A stretch of 64,000 bases of DNA from the NCBI GenBank assembly GCA_024867545.1, contig JANFNE010000031.1:62001-126000 (forward strand), given 5' to 3'. Origin of the DNA: Phytopythium helicoides. Its lineage: Eukaryota; Oomycota; Peronosporomycetes; Pythiales; Pythiaceae. A model generated the notes under the pieces. That model was not told the origin of the DNA and searched no databases. It saw nothing but the letters and a program-made list of their open reading frames with translations. This document shows, in pieces, positions 41,584 to 52,946 of this stretch. Made by a program: the position numbers and the translations under genes. Each line of letters starts with the position of its first letter. Positions within the stretch are counted from its first letter, which is position 1.

Positions 41584-42660
41584 ATGTCAGCTCAACAAGC
41601 CCGGGACGATCGGCGCCTGAAGCTGCAACAATTCCTCTTGGTGAAGGCATTCAACCTGCGGCGACAGAGGCAGACGCTGTACCAGCAATTCGGAGTGCTT
41701 CGGCGCCGTGCTCGCAATACTCAGGTTAGCATTCAGCAATTACAGACAACGTGTGGGATTGAGAATTGCAATGGACGGATCTGACTTTTGATGTAGAACC
41801 CAGAGGCGTGGGACGAATTCCTCGAACTGAATGAGCTGTGCTCGTACTTGAGTGTGCCTCCATTCCGTCGCCTTGTGCTCGTTGAAGTCTTTGGACTCTC
41901 ACCGCCGTTGGAGACACGCATCGACTTCAATCAGTTCGTTCGCTTCTTACAATCAGGTGCAACTCAGGCAGCCAAAGAGGAGCGAGAACTGCAGCGGCGA
42001 GCACGAGAGTTGCCCGTGCCACCACCGCGCACGTCCAACCAGCTGGTGGACGCAATGGTGTGCTTTCAGCCCACCTTACTATCCTCACAGCCTCGATTTT
42101 CTCACCCACCACCAGCGCCAGGACTCTGGAAGAAACGCGAGATTACTGTCCAGGAACGCACAACGGAGTACACTAAGATTGACGACCAAGGTCGACCGCA
42201 GCGGCTTGTCGAGAAGGAGCGGCACCAAACGGAGGTTATCCACATGGAATCGCTTTCAGGCGAGTTTGCGCATCGTGAAATCACGCAATTTGAGCAAACA
42301 GAGCACTTGAACGACGAGATGGTGCACTTTGATAGCGGTCGCGAGGAGTTCCTGCATCTCAAGTCACAACATGACGAGGTCTCGCGCTTTGAGTCAACGA
42401 CTCCAGGTGCAGGGGCCGGGTACACTGGAGGTGGTAACCGGCCGGAGGAGTGCGAGCAACCACCGCCTTCCCCGTCCATCAAGCGGGATCCATCTGCATT
42501 TGCGGGTTTCACTGGTGAAGGAGAATCTGCAGCCGAGTACTCGGATGCTCAAGGAGGTGAAAATTCAAACAGTTTTGATCCTGGTTACAACGGTGGGCAG
42601 GATGAGGCGCCGCAGTATGATGATGCCTGGCATTCGCAGCAGCCCGTCGACGCCATGTAG
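41584..42660 (+). CDS. unrecognised conserved-looking protein, two exons
   Basis: Exon 1 41584-41724 (ATG; MSAQQARDDRRLKL, basic helix), intron 41725-41796 (GTTAGC...GTAG), exon 2 41797-42660. In total about 335 residues. The N-terminal ~95 residues are helical (WDEFLELNELCSYL; RIDFNQFVRFLQ has an EF-hand-like look without a complete loop). The middle holds a striking charged block, ITVQERTTEYTKID...HMESLSGEFAHREIT, rich in T/E/H and probably beta-rich. The C-terminus is Pro/Gly/Ser/Asp-rich and disordered. I do not recognise the family. It is divergent to the inverted Crinkler copy, with ~350 bp between the starts. Confidence 0.65.
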
Positions 42661-42718
42661 CCAGTATACCCGAAACAAAATCTATTCGATCTATTGCATA
42701 GCACCCTCTGTCCGAATT

Positions 42719-44145
42719 TCATGCCGCGTCCTGACGCAATAATTCGTCCTCAACGCGTGCATCCAGCACCTCATCCGGAAGTACCCTCATCGCGGTCTCA
42801 ATCATTGTGCGCAAGTCGGGTCGTGGTCCCTTTCTGGCCCATTGCGCCGAGATCTCACGTTTGAACGCCTTTCCTCCGTGTTCTCCGCTGCAAATCGCAC
42901 AGCATCTGTTAACCCTTGTCAGAGCACAACACAATCGAAAGTAACGTACTTGAAGAGCGCAAGCAGCGGCTTCATCAGTGCCGAAGTTGGCATTGAGTAT
43001 GGCAGCGGACCAGTAGGCGTCGACACTCCCCACTTTGCCTGCAAGTCCTCGGCGTAGTCAAGATACCGCGCGATGATCTCGCGACGCGAGAAGTTTGGGT
43101 TTTGCTCCTCGCCAAAAATGAGCCGGTCGGCGTCGCGAAAGTTCCAGGGCGTGTTGTACGCCTGCACGGCCGACCATGACCCCGTCGATGTTGGTCGTGT
43201 CAAGAAGCTCCTTGGCGTGCTGGATGCTGTGCACGCCGCCGTTGAGCGTGAATAGCAGGTTCGGAAAGTCGGCTTTGAGGCGGCTCACGACCTCGTACTT
43301 GAGCGGCGGGATTGTGCGGTTCTCGTGCGTGCTCAAGCCCTTGAGTAAGCATTTGCGAGCATGCACAATGAAATGCTCTACGCCAGGCGCTCGCCACCGT
43401 CTCGACAAAGTGCTGTAGCTCCTCGTAGCTGTCGTGGTCGTCCACACCGATGCGGCACTTGACGGTCACATCGACGGCGGGTCGACGTCAGCCGTGCGGG
43501 CCATCATACTCGCGCAAATATCTCGCACTCGCTCAGGTTCGAGCATGAGCCGAGCGCCAAAGCAGCGACTCGACACCAACGCGCTCGGACAGCCAGTGTT
43601 GAGATTGATCTCGCAGAAGCCTCCATACTCGTGGCACAACCGCGCCGCCGCTACTCACATGCACACAACTCTCAGTTAGCATTACTCAATGTCATGTCGC
43701 TGTCATGGTGAACACACCGCCGAGGTCCTCGACGCTATTCCCGCCGAGCTGCACCGCAAGCGGAGCCTCAGCAGGGTCGTGGCCAAGGAAGTAGTCGAGA
43801 TTGCTCTGCTGGTGCAGGAGCTGCAGCGGTCTTTCAGGGATGGAGCAAACTGGAAATCTCAACGCAGCAAAAGACTAACGCACGGTCTGATCGACGAGCA
43901 TCTCGGTGTAGAGCAGCGTACGCTTGGTGATCATGCGCATCATGAAGCGGTAGTGGCGGTCCGTCCAGTCCATCTACAGCGCCATTTCATGAGTTCTAGA
44001 GCTCCAATCGAGCTGAAAATTCGATGACAGGCAGAAGACACGCGTGCGGAGCTGCTGCACGGGGTTTTGAGCTGTGAAAACGCACCATTGGGGCCACGGA
44101 GAGGCGCGCGACCGGCGCGTTGGCGGCCATTTTGCGCCACAGCAT
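42719..44145 (-). CDS. DusA-like tRNA dihydrouridine synthase, with several frame breaks
   Basis: Homology runs across the span in DusA order. ATG 44143-44145 or 44128-44130 leads to VARLSVAPM; an intron 43974-44085 (GTGCGT) joins it to [18 protein letters not shown]. Then come [27 protein letters not shown] (flavin-site Cys), [32 protein letters not shown] (the HARK motif), NGGVHS and GVMVGR. An intron 42888-42949 precedes the last exon, ending QDAA. Family members reduce specific uridines in tRNA D-loops using FMN and NADPH. At least four single-base shifts (near 43150, 43385, 43465, 43830) break the frame. They may be sequencing errors or mark a pseudogene. A second, different Dus gene lies 5 kb away. 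Confidence 0.7.
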
Positions 44146-44565
44146 TTGCAGAAGTGATGGCGACGAGAGTCTGAATCGATATTTAGCCAATTAAAACGCT
44201 AGTATCAATTTATAGCCAATTAGAAACGGTAATGACTGGAGTTCTCGAAATGACATTAATAGTCGACAAACATGTCATATTTACGGATATCGACGAGAGC
44301 TGAGAACTATAATAGTTGTCAGCTACACTAGGCGCGTTGTTTGGTCATTATGGCGTCCGTAGACGATCAACCAAGGCCCTACAACGGCCTAAGGTCTGAT
44401 ATTGATCCAGGGTTGGCACGGGGATTTCCTCGTTTTGGTTGAATCCATTTGTTCTGTCCAACCGGCCTACGGCAGCTGATTAAGAGATTGTTGAGGTCAA
44501 AAAGAAAACATCATCCAACCGGTGCCAATTTTGACCAACCAGTGGTGAGAGCTGTATATTTTTCG

Positions 44566-44784
44566 TTAACCAGCGCGACTTCTCCATGCCGGTTTTGGAG
44601 GCGGTTGCGGCAGACGCCGACCGCGAGTAGATTGAAAAATCCAAACCGAGTCGACATTGGCCTCCTCGAAATTCGCCTTCATACGCCAGTGCAGTTTTCG
44701 AGCTGGCTCCCATATAAGCTCATCATAACCACTCCACTTGACAAGGCAATTCACGTCCTCGTTGACCCACCGTTTGGACCACAC
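44566..44784 (-). pseudogene. chromodomain end of a Ty3/gypsy integrase (remnant)
   Basis: A 72-codon segment reads VNCLVKWSGYDELIWEPARKL, the core of a chromodomain (LVKWxGY...WEP) as found at the C-terminus of chromovirus integrases. No reverse transcriptase or integrase core was found upstream. The adjacent 44.2-44.55 kb could hold a 3' LTR, but no partner is present. This is a decayed piece, separate from the gag/pol element at the left edge. Confidence 0.65.
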
Positions 44785-46088
44785 TGCCCTGACAAAAACT
44801 CTCCATCATTCGCCCCATTAGCTATGTTCTTGAGCAAATAGTCCCCTAGTGGAACTAATATCCCGCTCCAACTCCTTTGGAGGAGATACTCGCTGTTGCC
44901 TCAGACGTAGCTGCCAGGGCGACCCGTCAAGAAAACGCTGGTGGTTGCGTGAAGGGCCATTGCCACAGGCGATCACGACGAAATTCTTGTTTTTCTAGCT
45001 TGGGCCAGGCATGGCTTCGGAGTTTTGAAGCGATGGTTGAAGCGATGTAGGGTCACTGTTTTTATTTACTCCGTTTTTTTTTGGCTTCATGTCCGGAGAA
45101 GTAAAAGTCTAACTTGTTAAATGGTGTCATCACTGTTCTGCTTTATCGCCGATGACAAAATTAGGCCCATTACATCGATCGTATGTGCTTGCTTAAACTC
45201 TATTTGCTGATGGCCTTTGCACCATTAATACCACCCGGAGAATTGACTAGACCCTAGAGTCTTTGATTTTTACGTCACATTGGGCAGTGTATACCCCAAG
45301 GCGGTACACATAAAGCCAGACACTTTTGTCAATGCATCTGGTACGGGCGTACAGGCATTGATTAACAATACCAATGAAGTTGTGTGGCCCAGTCTGACAT
45401 ATTTAACGCGATGCTTTATCTCGTGCAGTGCAGAATGGAAAGTGAGATTGATCTGGCTGTAGTTATTGCATGTCCTACGAGTGCCTACTACCTCTGCATC
45501 CTTCTAGAACACAACTGCGCCTGTCAACGTCAACACAATCCAGAACCTTCTGTGACAAACATTCTTGGGGCAAGTTGCCTTTGACTGTGGACCACATCGT
45601 GAGACATGGTACTGGAGCTACTGCTCTCGACAACATACGGGTTGCATCGTTTTTCAGACCGGTGTGCGTTCGTTCACGAGCTCGCAGAACCTTTCCACGG
45701 AGCAGATTCGACTCTTTTTGTGAACTACTGGAGCTGCAGTGGCGGGTCGTGGTACAACGGCTCGTCAGAGCCAATACCAACGTCAAGTGTGTCCTACCAC
45801 TGAGCTACTGCAGATCGCAGCTCCTGCCACGTCGGTGCCATCGGCATTTAGGACATCGATTGGCAAGGAACAATCAGTGAATTCGACTGGTTGCCGATCC
45901 ATAGGACCGTGCAGATAACTCGTTATCAAAATACCTTGGAGGGGCTGCAGACATCACTGGATGTTATTCCAAAAAGCACAGCCGAAGCCCCTCCTGCCTG
46001 CCTAGGCAACCTGTGCTGTGGATCTCTCTGTTACACTGCTGTCATTGCTCATGGCCAGAAGTCGGAGCAGCTAGAACCTTTCACACAT
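44785..46088. other. AT-rich stretch without a supported gene
   Basis: Several open frames of 60-140 codons exist on the plus strand (45.2-46.2 kb). They have no recognisable domains, no consistent codon pattern and no introns joining them. It is probably old transposon sequence. Confidence 0.45.
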
Positions 46089-46355
46089 TTAGATTGCAGC
46101 AACACATGCACATGTAATTACTCGTCGCTGCACCTCAGCCCGGTTGCGTCGCCACTCATAGATGAGTTTGCTCTTTGAAAGCTTTGCTGGCTTGTCAAGA
46201 CGACCGAAAAACGGTAAGCAGCGTGCTGGCATTCCGTGGGCGTCGAGATGGCATAGAATCTCGGCCTTCTTGCGGGCTGTGTAGCCTGTCCTGTTGTTCT
46301 TGGGGCTCTTGCGGCCATCGCCGGTAATGCGAGGTCGACCAGGCGGCCTCCCCAT
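46089..46355 (-). pseudogene. N-terminal DNA-binding part of a pogo/Tc1-like transposase (truncated)
   Basis: ATG 46353-46355 opens MGRPPGRPRITGDGRK, an AT-hook-like GRP-x-GRP start. A helix-turn-helix-like stretch follows (YTARKKAEILCHLDAHGM ... KSKLIYEWRRNRAEV). Oomycete pogo/Tc1-type transposases commonly begin this way. The frame ends after 88 codons and no DDE domain follows. The family call is by eye and moderate. Confidence 0.4.
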
Positions 46356-47485
46356 GCCGATAGAAGAAGTTATGAAGCACGATGGAGGACGTGGTCGCAG
46401 CTGAAGGCAACAGAATGGTTGGTTGCCCTCACTTGATACCGGTTATACCGGTTCGGTAATTTACCGCGGATTGCAATTGTCTGGAAGGTCATAAAATACG
46501 ACTGTACAACTCACAACGAGCACTGATTGGCTGAGCGAGGGTCTCTGGAATTGGCGACAGTTCGGAAGCACAAAGGTTTACGGTACGATAGAAAATGCAT
46601 TGCAGCAACACAACTTAAACAGTTACTGATTTCATCGTATATAATGTGGTCCACACGATACGTATCGAGTAATTTCGCGTGGCGACATTTGTACGAAATA
46701 TTTGTAGTGGGACACACTTGCTGACGACGGTCTCCGCAGGTACAGTGTACCGTCCAATGCCAGTCCGACGCGTGGATCATCGTGTGACAGAGGGGGGGAC
46801 CATCTAATTTTTTGGTGGGCATTCCACAAAATAGTCGTTGGACTCTCTTTTTCGCAGGTGATTTGAAGTGGATTTTAACATGATTTTACCATTAAATAGA
46901 CACATCTCATCTATATTGAAAGGTTTCGACTCGTGCCCCGGAACCTTCGTCATCCCATACAAACACCAAGACAAGTCGGGTCGCATCCACGATCCTCTAC
47001 GTTCAGAATACAGCTGGCGTGCGAGCTCCGGATCCAGCCGCGGGCGTTTGACTTGCGTTCACTATGTCATCCGGGGGGGCAACTGGACGTTCCCACTGTG
47101 TGTGGCTCGCACGAGTCGGCCCAGCCCTTTCCACGCGCGCGGCTGGCGTCTGGTACGGTACAAACCCGTCCAAAGCAGTCAGTTCCGGCTGTTACTCACT
47201 GCCGCCGGGTCGCGCCGCGCATAGTGAGCGCGAGTGAGGCTGGCAGCCAGGTCCTCTACACGGTGCCCTTTCCCGTATGGCCCCCAGTGCCGCCGCCACT
47301 TGGCGCTGTCCATTTCCCGAAATCGATCCCAGCCCCACACACGACCCGCCGCGGCGAGATCCTCGCGGAACGCCTGCGCTCGCGGACGCCCCGGCGGTCG
47401 TACCTTCTACCTCCTTCCTCTCTCTCTCTCTCTTCACTGCAGCTTTTCCCGCTCGGCAGTACGCAAAAAAGCTCCGCAGGTCGCC
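46356..47485. other. intergenic stretch, nothing firmly recognised
   Basis: Short frames on both strands. A minus-strand one at 46632-46990 has scattered Cys/His (CTCGDRRQQVC) that might be a transposase remnant, but I cannot support it. From about 47.2 kb the base composition becomes GC-rich. A CT repeat at about 47417-47435 precedes the ankyrin gene. Confidence 0.4.
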
Positions 47486-47540
47486 ATGACGCTCGGGCTG
47501 GTCAAGATGGACGCGCGGCTCGTCGTCGGCCATCGTGCCC

Positions 47541-48533
47541 ATGCACAAGAAGCACCAGTTCTTCGGCAAGGAGGGCGGCCGCATGCGCGAAAAGTCGGCG
47601 CGCGTGTGGCACTCGCTCGGACACAAGCTCGCCGCGCTCAAGTCGGTCAAGCGCAAGAAGTTCCTCGACGTCGTCGAGCGCGGCGCCGCAGGGGACGTCA
47701 TGGAGATGCTCGCCGCCGGCGCCGACGTGAATAGCAAGAACGCCAGCGGACAGTCGGCGCTCCACATCGCCGCCGCGCGCGGACACCACCACGTCGTGTC
47801 GGTGCTGCTCGACCGCGGAGCTAACATCAACGAGCTCGCCATGGACGGCAGCGCGCCGCTGCACGTCGCATGCGAGAACGGACACGACATCATCGTCGGA
47901 CTGCTGCTCAAGCACAAGGCGCGCTTGGACGCCGCTGGTGTGAACGGACTCACGCCGCTGCACATCGCGACCAAGAAGGGCTCGCTCTCGATCGTCGAGA
48001 TCCTGCTCAAGCACCGCGTGCGCTACGACCTTCCCGTCAAGGCCACGGGCATGACGGCACTCATGATGGCCTGTCTGCACAGCCACTCGGAGATTGTCGA
48101 GATGCTGCTCGACTCGGGTGCCGACCCGCACGCCGAAGACCAGGACGGCAACACGCCGTTGCACTTTGCGGTCGCCGACGGCAACTACCGCGCGACGTAC
48201 CTGCTGCTGACGGCGGGTGCCGACCCGGACATGCCGAACGCGCGCGAGGAGACGGCCTTCGACGTCGCCGACCAGAACGGCCACGCGCACATTCAGTATC
48301 TGCTCGAGACGAACGGCATGGGCGCTGGCAACCAGACCGTCGACGAGATGGACCAGGCCTTTGTCCAGGACAAGCAGCTGAGCGAGGCGCTGGCGCGCAA
48401 CCGCCCCGAGATCGCCGAGATCATCATGCGCAACCGCATGAAGTACGCGCAGTACTTTCGCGCTGGGGTCGCTGACGGAGGACGAGCAGGTGCTCGAGTT
48501 TCCCGAACCGCGAGCAGCAGGTGTACTAATTGA
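47541..48533 (+). CDS. ankyrin-repeat protein
   Basis: About 330 residues from ATG 47541 (MHKKHQFFGKEGG). An upstream ATG at 47486 (MTLGLVKMDAR) would join with one frame change. After a basic N-terminus come about seven ankyrin repeats in a row (ADVNSKNASGQSALHIAAARG, ANINELAMDGSAPLHVACENG and so on, to DPDMPNAREETAFDVADQNG). A short helical tail follows (IAEIIMRNRMKYAQYF). Ankyrin stacks bind other proteins; the partner is unknown. At GGGG near 48463 the frame appears to slip. With one G fewer the tail reads SLTEDEQVLEFPEP and continues to a stop at 48586-48588; as written it ends in an Arg/Ser tail at 48533. Confidence 0.75.
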   Translation: MHKKHQFFGKEGGRMREKSARVWHSLGHKLAALKSVKRKKFLDVVERGAAGDVMEMLAAGADVNSKNASGQSALHIAAARGHHHVVSVLLDRGANINELAMDGSAPLHVACENGHDIIVGLLLKHKARLDAAGVNGLTPLHIATKKGSLSIVEILLKHRVRYDLPVKATGMTALMMACLHSHSEIVEMLLDSGADPHAEDQDGNTPLHFAVADGNYRATYLLLTAGADPDMPNAREETAFDVADQNGHAHIQYLLETNGMGAGNQTVDEMDQAFVQDKQLSEALARNRPEIAEIIMRNRMKYAQYFRAGVADGGRAGARVSRTASSRCTN

Positions 48534-48930
48534 GCGGAGAGCTGGCGGTCGACCGCGGAGACGCTTGGCGAGTGAGCTGTATGAGTGAACCGGGGGACCT
48601 GGTGTACGTTCACCCCCGATCACATTTTCGCCCAAGTCGTCGTCGCCACCTGCGGAGGAAGCGGGGAGGCACCTCGGTCGACGCCTCAACAGCCCGCGGG
48701 TTCTACGCGGCGCTGTATCAAGACCGGAAAGAGGACAGAGAGCGCCATTGTATTATCTATCGGGCCAACTGCGGCCACTCCATGTCACTTTTTCCCCTCC
48801 CGGCGTCGCGAATCGCGCGTCTGGGTTGGTGTTGTGTGTGCTGATGCGTAGAGTGTGATAACAAACATACGAAAAACACGGTCGTTTGGACAAAGTGCAA
48901 CTCAACTTTCTGGTGCAGTGGCAGCTCTTC

Positions 48931-50059
48931 TCACCTGTGCGCGTCGTCCGCAGCTTCTAGATACTCGATACACCCGTCGAGCACGGCAAATGCTTCCTGC
49001 GCCGACTTGACGTTCGCCAGCTTTTCTCGAACGTAGCGCGCGTTCGGCACGCCCTTGAGGTAGCTGCCGTAGAACTTGCGCATCCGAGCGAACCCTGCGA
49101 GCTTGGGCTCCGCCAGCAGCTCGTCAAAGTACTGTGTGTGCCTTCGGATCACCTCAATCTTCTCGCGCACAGGAATGTGCGAGGTGTCAGCGTGGCCCTG
49201 GAACAGCCACGGGTTGCCAAACAGCGCGCGTCCTAGCATGACGCCATCGACACCATACTGCTCAACCTTCTCGCGCGCCTCAATCAGGTTCTTGACGTCT
49301 CCGTTGCCCAGGATGAGTGCCGGGGACCCCACCGACTTGGCGAGGTGCACGATCTCGCCGATCACGTCCCAGTGCGCCGGCACCTTGGACATTTCGTCGC
49401 GCGTGCGTCCGTGGATCGTCAGCACCTCCGGCTCGTGGTCCAGCAGCCGCAGCACCCAGTCGCGGTACTCGATCGAGTGGAAGCCGATGCGCGTCTTGAC
49501 CGACACGGGCAGGTCGCCGGCGCCGCGCTTGCACTCGTCAATGATGCGCTCGGCCAGCGTCGGCTGCAGGATGAGCGCTGCGCCGCTGCCCTGGTTGTTC
49601 ACGACCGCCTCCGGACAGCCCATGTTGATGTCAATGCCGTCAAAGCCGAGGTCGCGCACGATCATGGCCGACTGCAAGCAAGCAAGGGCTCCGCGTCAGC
49701 CTCGGTTCCATTTTCAAGCCAACAGACCAGCCGCACCTCGTAGAACTGCTCGGGCTTGGAGCCGAAGAGCTGCGCCACGACCGGCCGCTCCTGCTCGGCG
49801 TACTGGAGCGTCGTCATCATGCGCCGCCGCGAGTCGGCGTCGTGCGTCAGCGCCTCGCAGCTCACGAACTCGGTCCACATGACCTGCCGCCGCGTCAGCC
49901 CGCCGCCTGCGCTGGAAATATAAAGCCGTCCGGACGACGCACCGAGGGCTTGGCCAGGTCGCTGATGACGCGGCGGAAGGCCACGTCCGTCACGTTGGCC
50001 ATGGGCGCCACGCAGAACAGCGGACGCGCCAGCGCGCGCCAGAAGGTTGGCGCGCTCAT
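48931..50059 (-). CDS. tRNA dihydrouridine synthase (DusB-like)
   Basis: Start ATG 50057-50059 (MSAPTFWRALARP) leads directly to FCVAPMANVTDVAFRRVI, the flavin-binding start of Dus enzymes. Then come MWTEFVSCEAL and VAQLFGSKPEQFYE; an intron 49672-49736 (GTGCGG...TTGCAG) joins to SAMIVRDLGFDGIDINMGCPE (catalytic Cys). VKTRIGF, LTIHGRTR, ILGNGDV and DGVMLGR follow, and a C-terminal helical domain ends at DDAHR. It reduces uridine in tRNA. A frame irregularity at about 49905-49950, before MWTEF, is not solved: a donor-like GTGCGT is there, but the interval would be only ~40 bp. It is distinct in sequence from the DusA-like gene at 42.7 kb. Confidence 0.8.
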
Positions 50060-50171
50060 GCTCGGCGGTCACTGGCGGCGGCGCGCCAGGTTTCCCTACG
50101 CCTTTTGGCAAACATATCGTTGAAGTTGCCTTTCCCTTGACTGGCGCTCAGTATCGAGAAAGGCGGGAGAA

Positions 50172-50595
50172 ATGGAGCGGCGGGTCCAGCGCGTGCGAGG
50201 TGTTCGAGGGCTCATGGCGCTGTTCAACCCGCGGTCGGTGCCGCTGCAAGGTGCGGAGCTGGGCTGGAGCTGCTGGTGGCGACTTGGAGCGGCTGAGTTA
50301 GAGGCGTTGACAGTTGTGCAGGAGTTGGAGGGGTTCTACGGGTTTCAGCCTCGAGGTGAGAGCGTTTGTGGTGCTGGTAAAGGCGGAATGGAGAGCTGAA
50401 GCGGCTATCAAGAGGCTGGAGGGTGCCTTGCGGGTGCGGCTGTCTGGGATAATTGAGGAGACTAGTGATGCACTCATCTTTTTCGGTGCCAGACGTGATG
50501 TTCTCGCAGCGGAAGGGAGAGTTTCCGCCTGTAGCTTTCGCTGTAGGTGTCTGGCTGGCGGCGCAACTTCATCCGCCATCATGAATGCGTGCTGA
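50172..50595 (+). CDS. possible small hypothetical gene, divergent to the Dus gene
   Basis: ATG 50172 (MERRVQRVRGVRG) opens 75 codons. Near 50355 a GTGAGA donor-like site occurs, and another frame then runs to 50595 (LVKAEWRAEAAIKRLEGAL). No domain recognised. From 50600 to 51012 nothing could be assigned. Confidence 0.25.
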
Positions 50596-51012
50596 AGAGC
50601 TCTCTTACTGTATAGCTGGTGCATAAAGGCTCGCTGGAGGCGACTCCAACCGAGATCATCGACAAGCAAGTGAATGCGGTGAAATTTGAATTGTCATTGT
50701 AGGACTCACCCCTTACGCTACCAGGATCCTGCGAGTGGAGAAGGCATTTTCAAACGTGTTTGGAATTATCATCCTGCCACTTCCTCAGCATTCAAGTCTT
50801 CAGTTAGAACTCATCCGAGCCCCGGTCCGAGCACGGGTATTTACAAGTGTGACTCGAGGCTGCTCAATCCATCGGAATTGATACCAGAACCAACCATATT
50901 CGTGTATGGTGGATACTAGCATCATCGCTGACAGCTGCTGTTCATCTCATGGTAGGTGTGCTCCTCACTTGCAGCATTCTTGTTCTCGTATCATATAAAG
51001 CGACTATCATGA

Positions 51013-51516
51013 TCATAGGCTTCGATTCACGAGAAGCTCAGCATCGAAATCTCTACTCGCGCTGAGCGACTTTACGAAGATGTATGTATTCACATGTGAT
51101 TTGGAGGCAACAAAGGGAATTGTGAATACAGTACTCACTGCGCTTGCAGATGCACAACAACTTCTTGACTCGTCAGCGTGCAATGCAGTTCCTGCAGCTG
51201 AATCTACCGTTCCTGAAGTTGGACGAATGCGATATGCTTCTTGATCTATTTGGCGAGACTTTGCTTGGACGTTGGTATCGCGATCCTTAGCTGATGGTGG
51301 AAAAATGTTGTAGGCAGCATCGGACGGATCGCGCAAGCTTCTGCTTCCGAGATACTCGACGTCACGGTGCTTGACTCTGCTAGCGCTTTGGCCATCGAAG
51401 AGTTTTTCCGGACGGAGTATGCGATCGAGTAACAGCACTAGCAAAGCAGCACAATCCTCAATAACATGACTTTTTACCATTAGACAACTGCGGATACTAT
51501 ACATGCAAGCAAACAT
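51013..51516 (-). CDS. hypothetical ORF just downstream of the F-box/LRR gene
   Basis: 167 open codons with an ATG at 51514-51516. It starts within a few bases of the F-box/LRR stop on the same strand. No family recognised and the composition is ordinary. It could be 3' UTR sequence of the upstream gene. Confidence 0.25.
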   Translation of the reverse strand: MFACMYSIRSCLMVKSHVIEDCAALLVLLLDRILRPEKLFDGQSASRVKHRDVEYLGSRSLRDPSDAAYNIFPPSAKDRDTNVQAKSRQIDQEAYRIRPTSGTVDSAAGTALHADESRSCCASASAVSTVFTIPFVASKSHVNTYIFVKSLSASRDFDAELLVNRSL

Positions 51517-51520
51517 GTGC

Positions 51521-52591
51521 TCAGGAGACGCGCGCGGTACTACCGCGATCTACTCGAATCACCTTCAGCTGCGCACATTTGTCGACGACGTGAGAGACGT
51601 GCTCGTCCACGAGGCCACGATTGAATGACAGGTTCAGGTCACGCAACGCTGGCATTCCTCGGAGCGCGTCGGTCAGACCTAGCGGATTCGCCATGATGCC
51701 GCCACATCCACCGATATCGAGCTGCGTTAGTCGAGGACAGTGCTGCTGAAGCGCGTCCACGACTGCTTGCGTCAATCGTCCTTGACCTCCAAGTCCGACA
51801 TTCTCGAGGTGTTGACATTTAGAGATCAAGTGCACCATGGCTGCATCCGACACGCCACCGCGACCAAGGCCAAACGGGTTGCTACGAGAAATATCTAGCT
51901 CCACCAACTGCGGACACCCATCTGCCAGTGCCACGACCGCGGCGTCGGTGATGTTACCGGCGCCACCCACAAGCAGAGACTCTAGATTCGAGCAGTGGGC
52001 TGCAACTTCCTGAAGCGAGGCAGAATTGGCTGCTGGGCATCCTTTGAGCGCGAGTGAGCGAATGTTCCGGCACGAACTCGCAAGCGCCGACACCCCAGCG
52101 CTCGAGATCAGGCGGCAGCGACTCAAGTTGACGCTTTGGAGCGACTCGCTGTGGTGATCAGCGAGAGCCTTCAGCGTCACATCCGTGAGCAGTGGGCACT
52201 TGGCCACATGAATACTGGCGAGAGAGTTCTTCGACGTTCCCGTGATGAGCGCAACGAGCGCAGCGTCCGAAAGCTGCAGACTGCCTGGCAACGCGATGCT
52301 CTCCACATGTGCGAAAAGTCGGGCGACTCGAAGCAGCGCGGCCTCCGGCACATTGCAGTTGACGAGCGTCAGCGACCGCGCCTGGGCTCCATGACGAGCT
52401 GCGATCCGACTCAACAGCACCGCAGCTCGATGCGCATCCTGGTCATGGGCAATCTCAACCCTCGTCCACCGGCGAGAGGCGCCAACGACGCGCTTCCAAT
52501 GCCGATCGACCTCCTCCAGCGCCAGCAGCTCCGGCCACGACAGCAGCGGGAGCAGCGCCAGCTCCACGGCGGCCTCGGGCATCCGCTCCAT
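51521..52591 (-). CDS. F-box/leucine-rich-repeat protein (FBXL/AMN1 type)
   Basis: Single exon, 356 residues, ATG 52589-52591. Residues ~1-45 read as an F-box (ALLPLLSWPELLALEEVDRHWKRVV). The rest is a run of Cys-containing-type leucine-rich repeats (SLTLVNCNVPEAALLRVA, LASIHVAKCPLLTDVTLKAL, LQSVNLSRCRLISSAGVSAL, LTQLDIGGCGGI), about nine in all. FBXL proteins are substrate receptors of SCF ubiquitin ligases, binding Skp1 through the F-box and the target through the repeats. The short C-terminal end VDRGSTARVS has no motif. The target is unknown. Confidence 0.82.
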   Translation of the reverse strand: MERMPEAAVELALLPLLSWPELLALEEVDRHWKRVVGASRRWTRVEIAHDQDAHRAAVLLSRIAARHGAQARSLTLVNCNVPEAALLRVARLFAHVESIALPGSLQLSDAALVALITGTSKNSLASIHVAKCPLLTDVTLKALADHHSESLQSVNLSRCRLISSAGVSALASSCRNIRSLALKGCPAANSASLQEVAAHCSNLESLLVGGAGNITDAAVVALADGCPQLVELDISRSNPFGLGRGGVSDAAMVHLISKCQHLENVGLGGQGRLTQAVVDALQQHCPRLTQLDIGGCGGIMANPLGLTDALRGMPALRDLNLSFNRGLVDEHVSHVVDKCAQLKVIRVDRGSTARVS

Positions 52592-52946
52592 GGTCGATTG
52601 GCTTCTCAGCTTTCCGCCGTTGCGGCTTGGAGCTTGACGAGGACGCCGGCATCAGGTGCGAGGCGCGCCTTCCTCCTGCTTCGGCCGCATGCTGACAGCG
52701 CCAACTTTCGGCTGGTGATTGGGCGGTGCCGGACCAACCAGAGCGCTCGTAAAGCTAGCATCACCACCCACCGCGACTGGTGGAATGGCCACGCACTTCA
52801 ACACCATGGGGACTCGAGTTGGGCAAGTGAGTGTTTCGAGCATGTTCAATTGTTTGAGGTTAGCCTGCGGCTACACGACATCAAAAGAGCGCCTAGAATG
52901 CAGAGGAGCTGTGGCTGGGAGGCAGCACAACTCCATGCGTGGAAAC

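Noticed and set aside
47502..48689. 395-codon minus-strand open frame
   Set aside because: Antisense of the ankyrin repeats; its periodicity mirrors the repeats.
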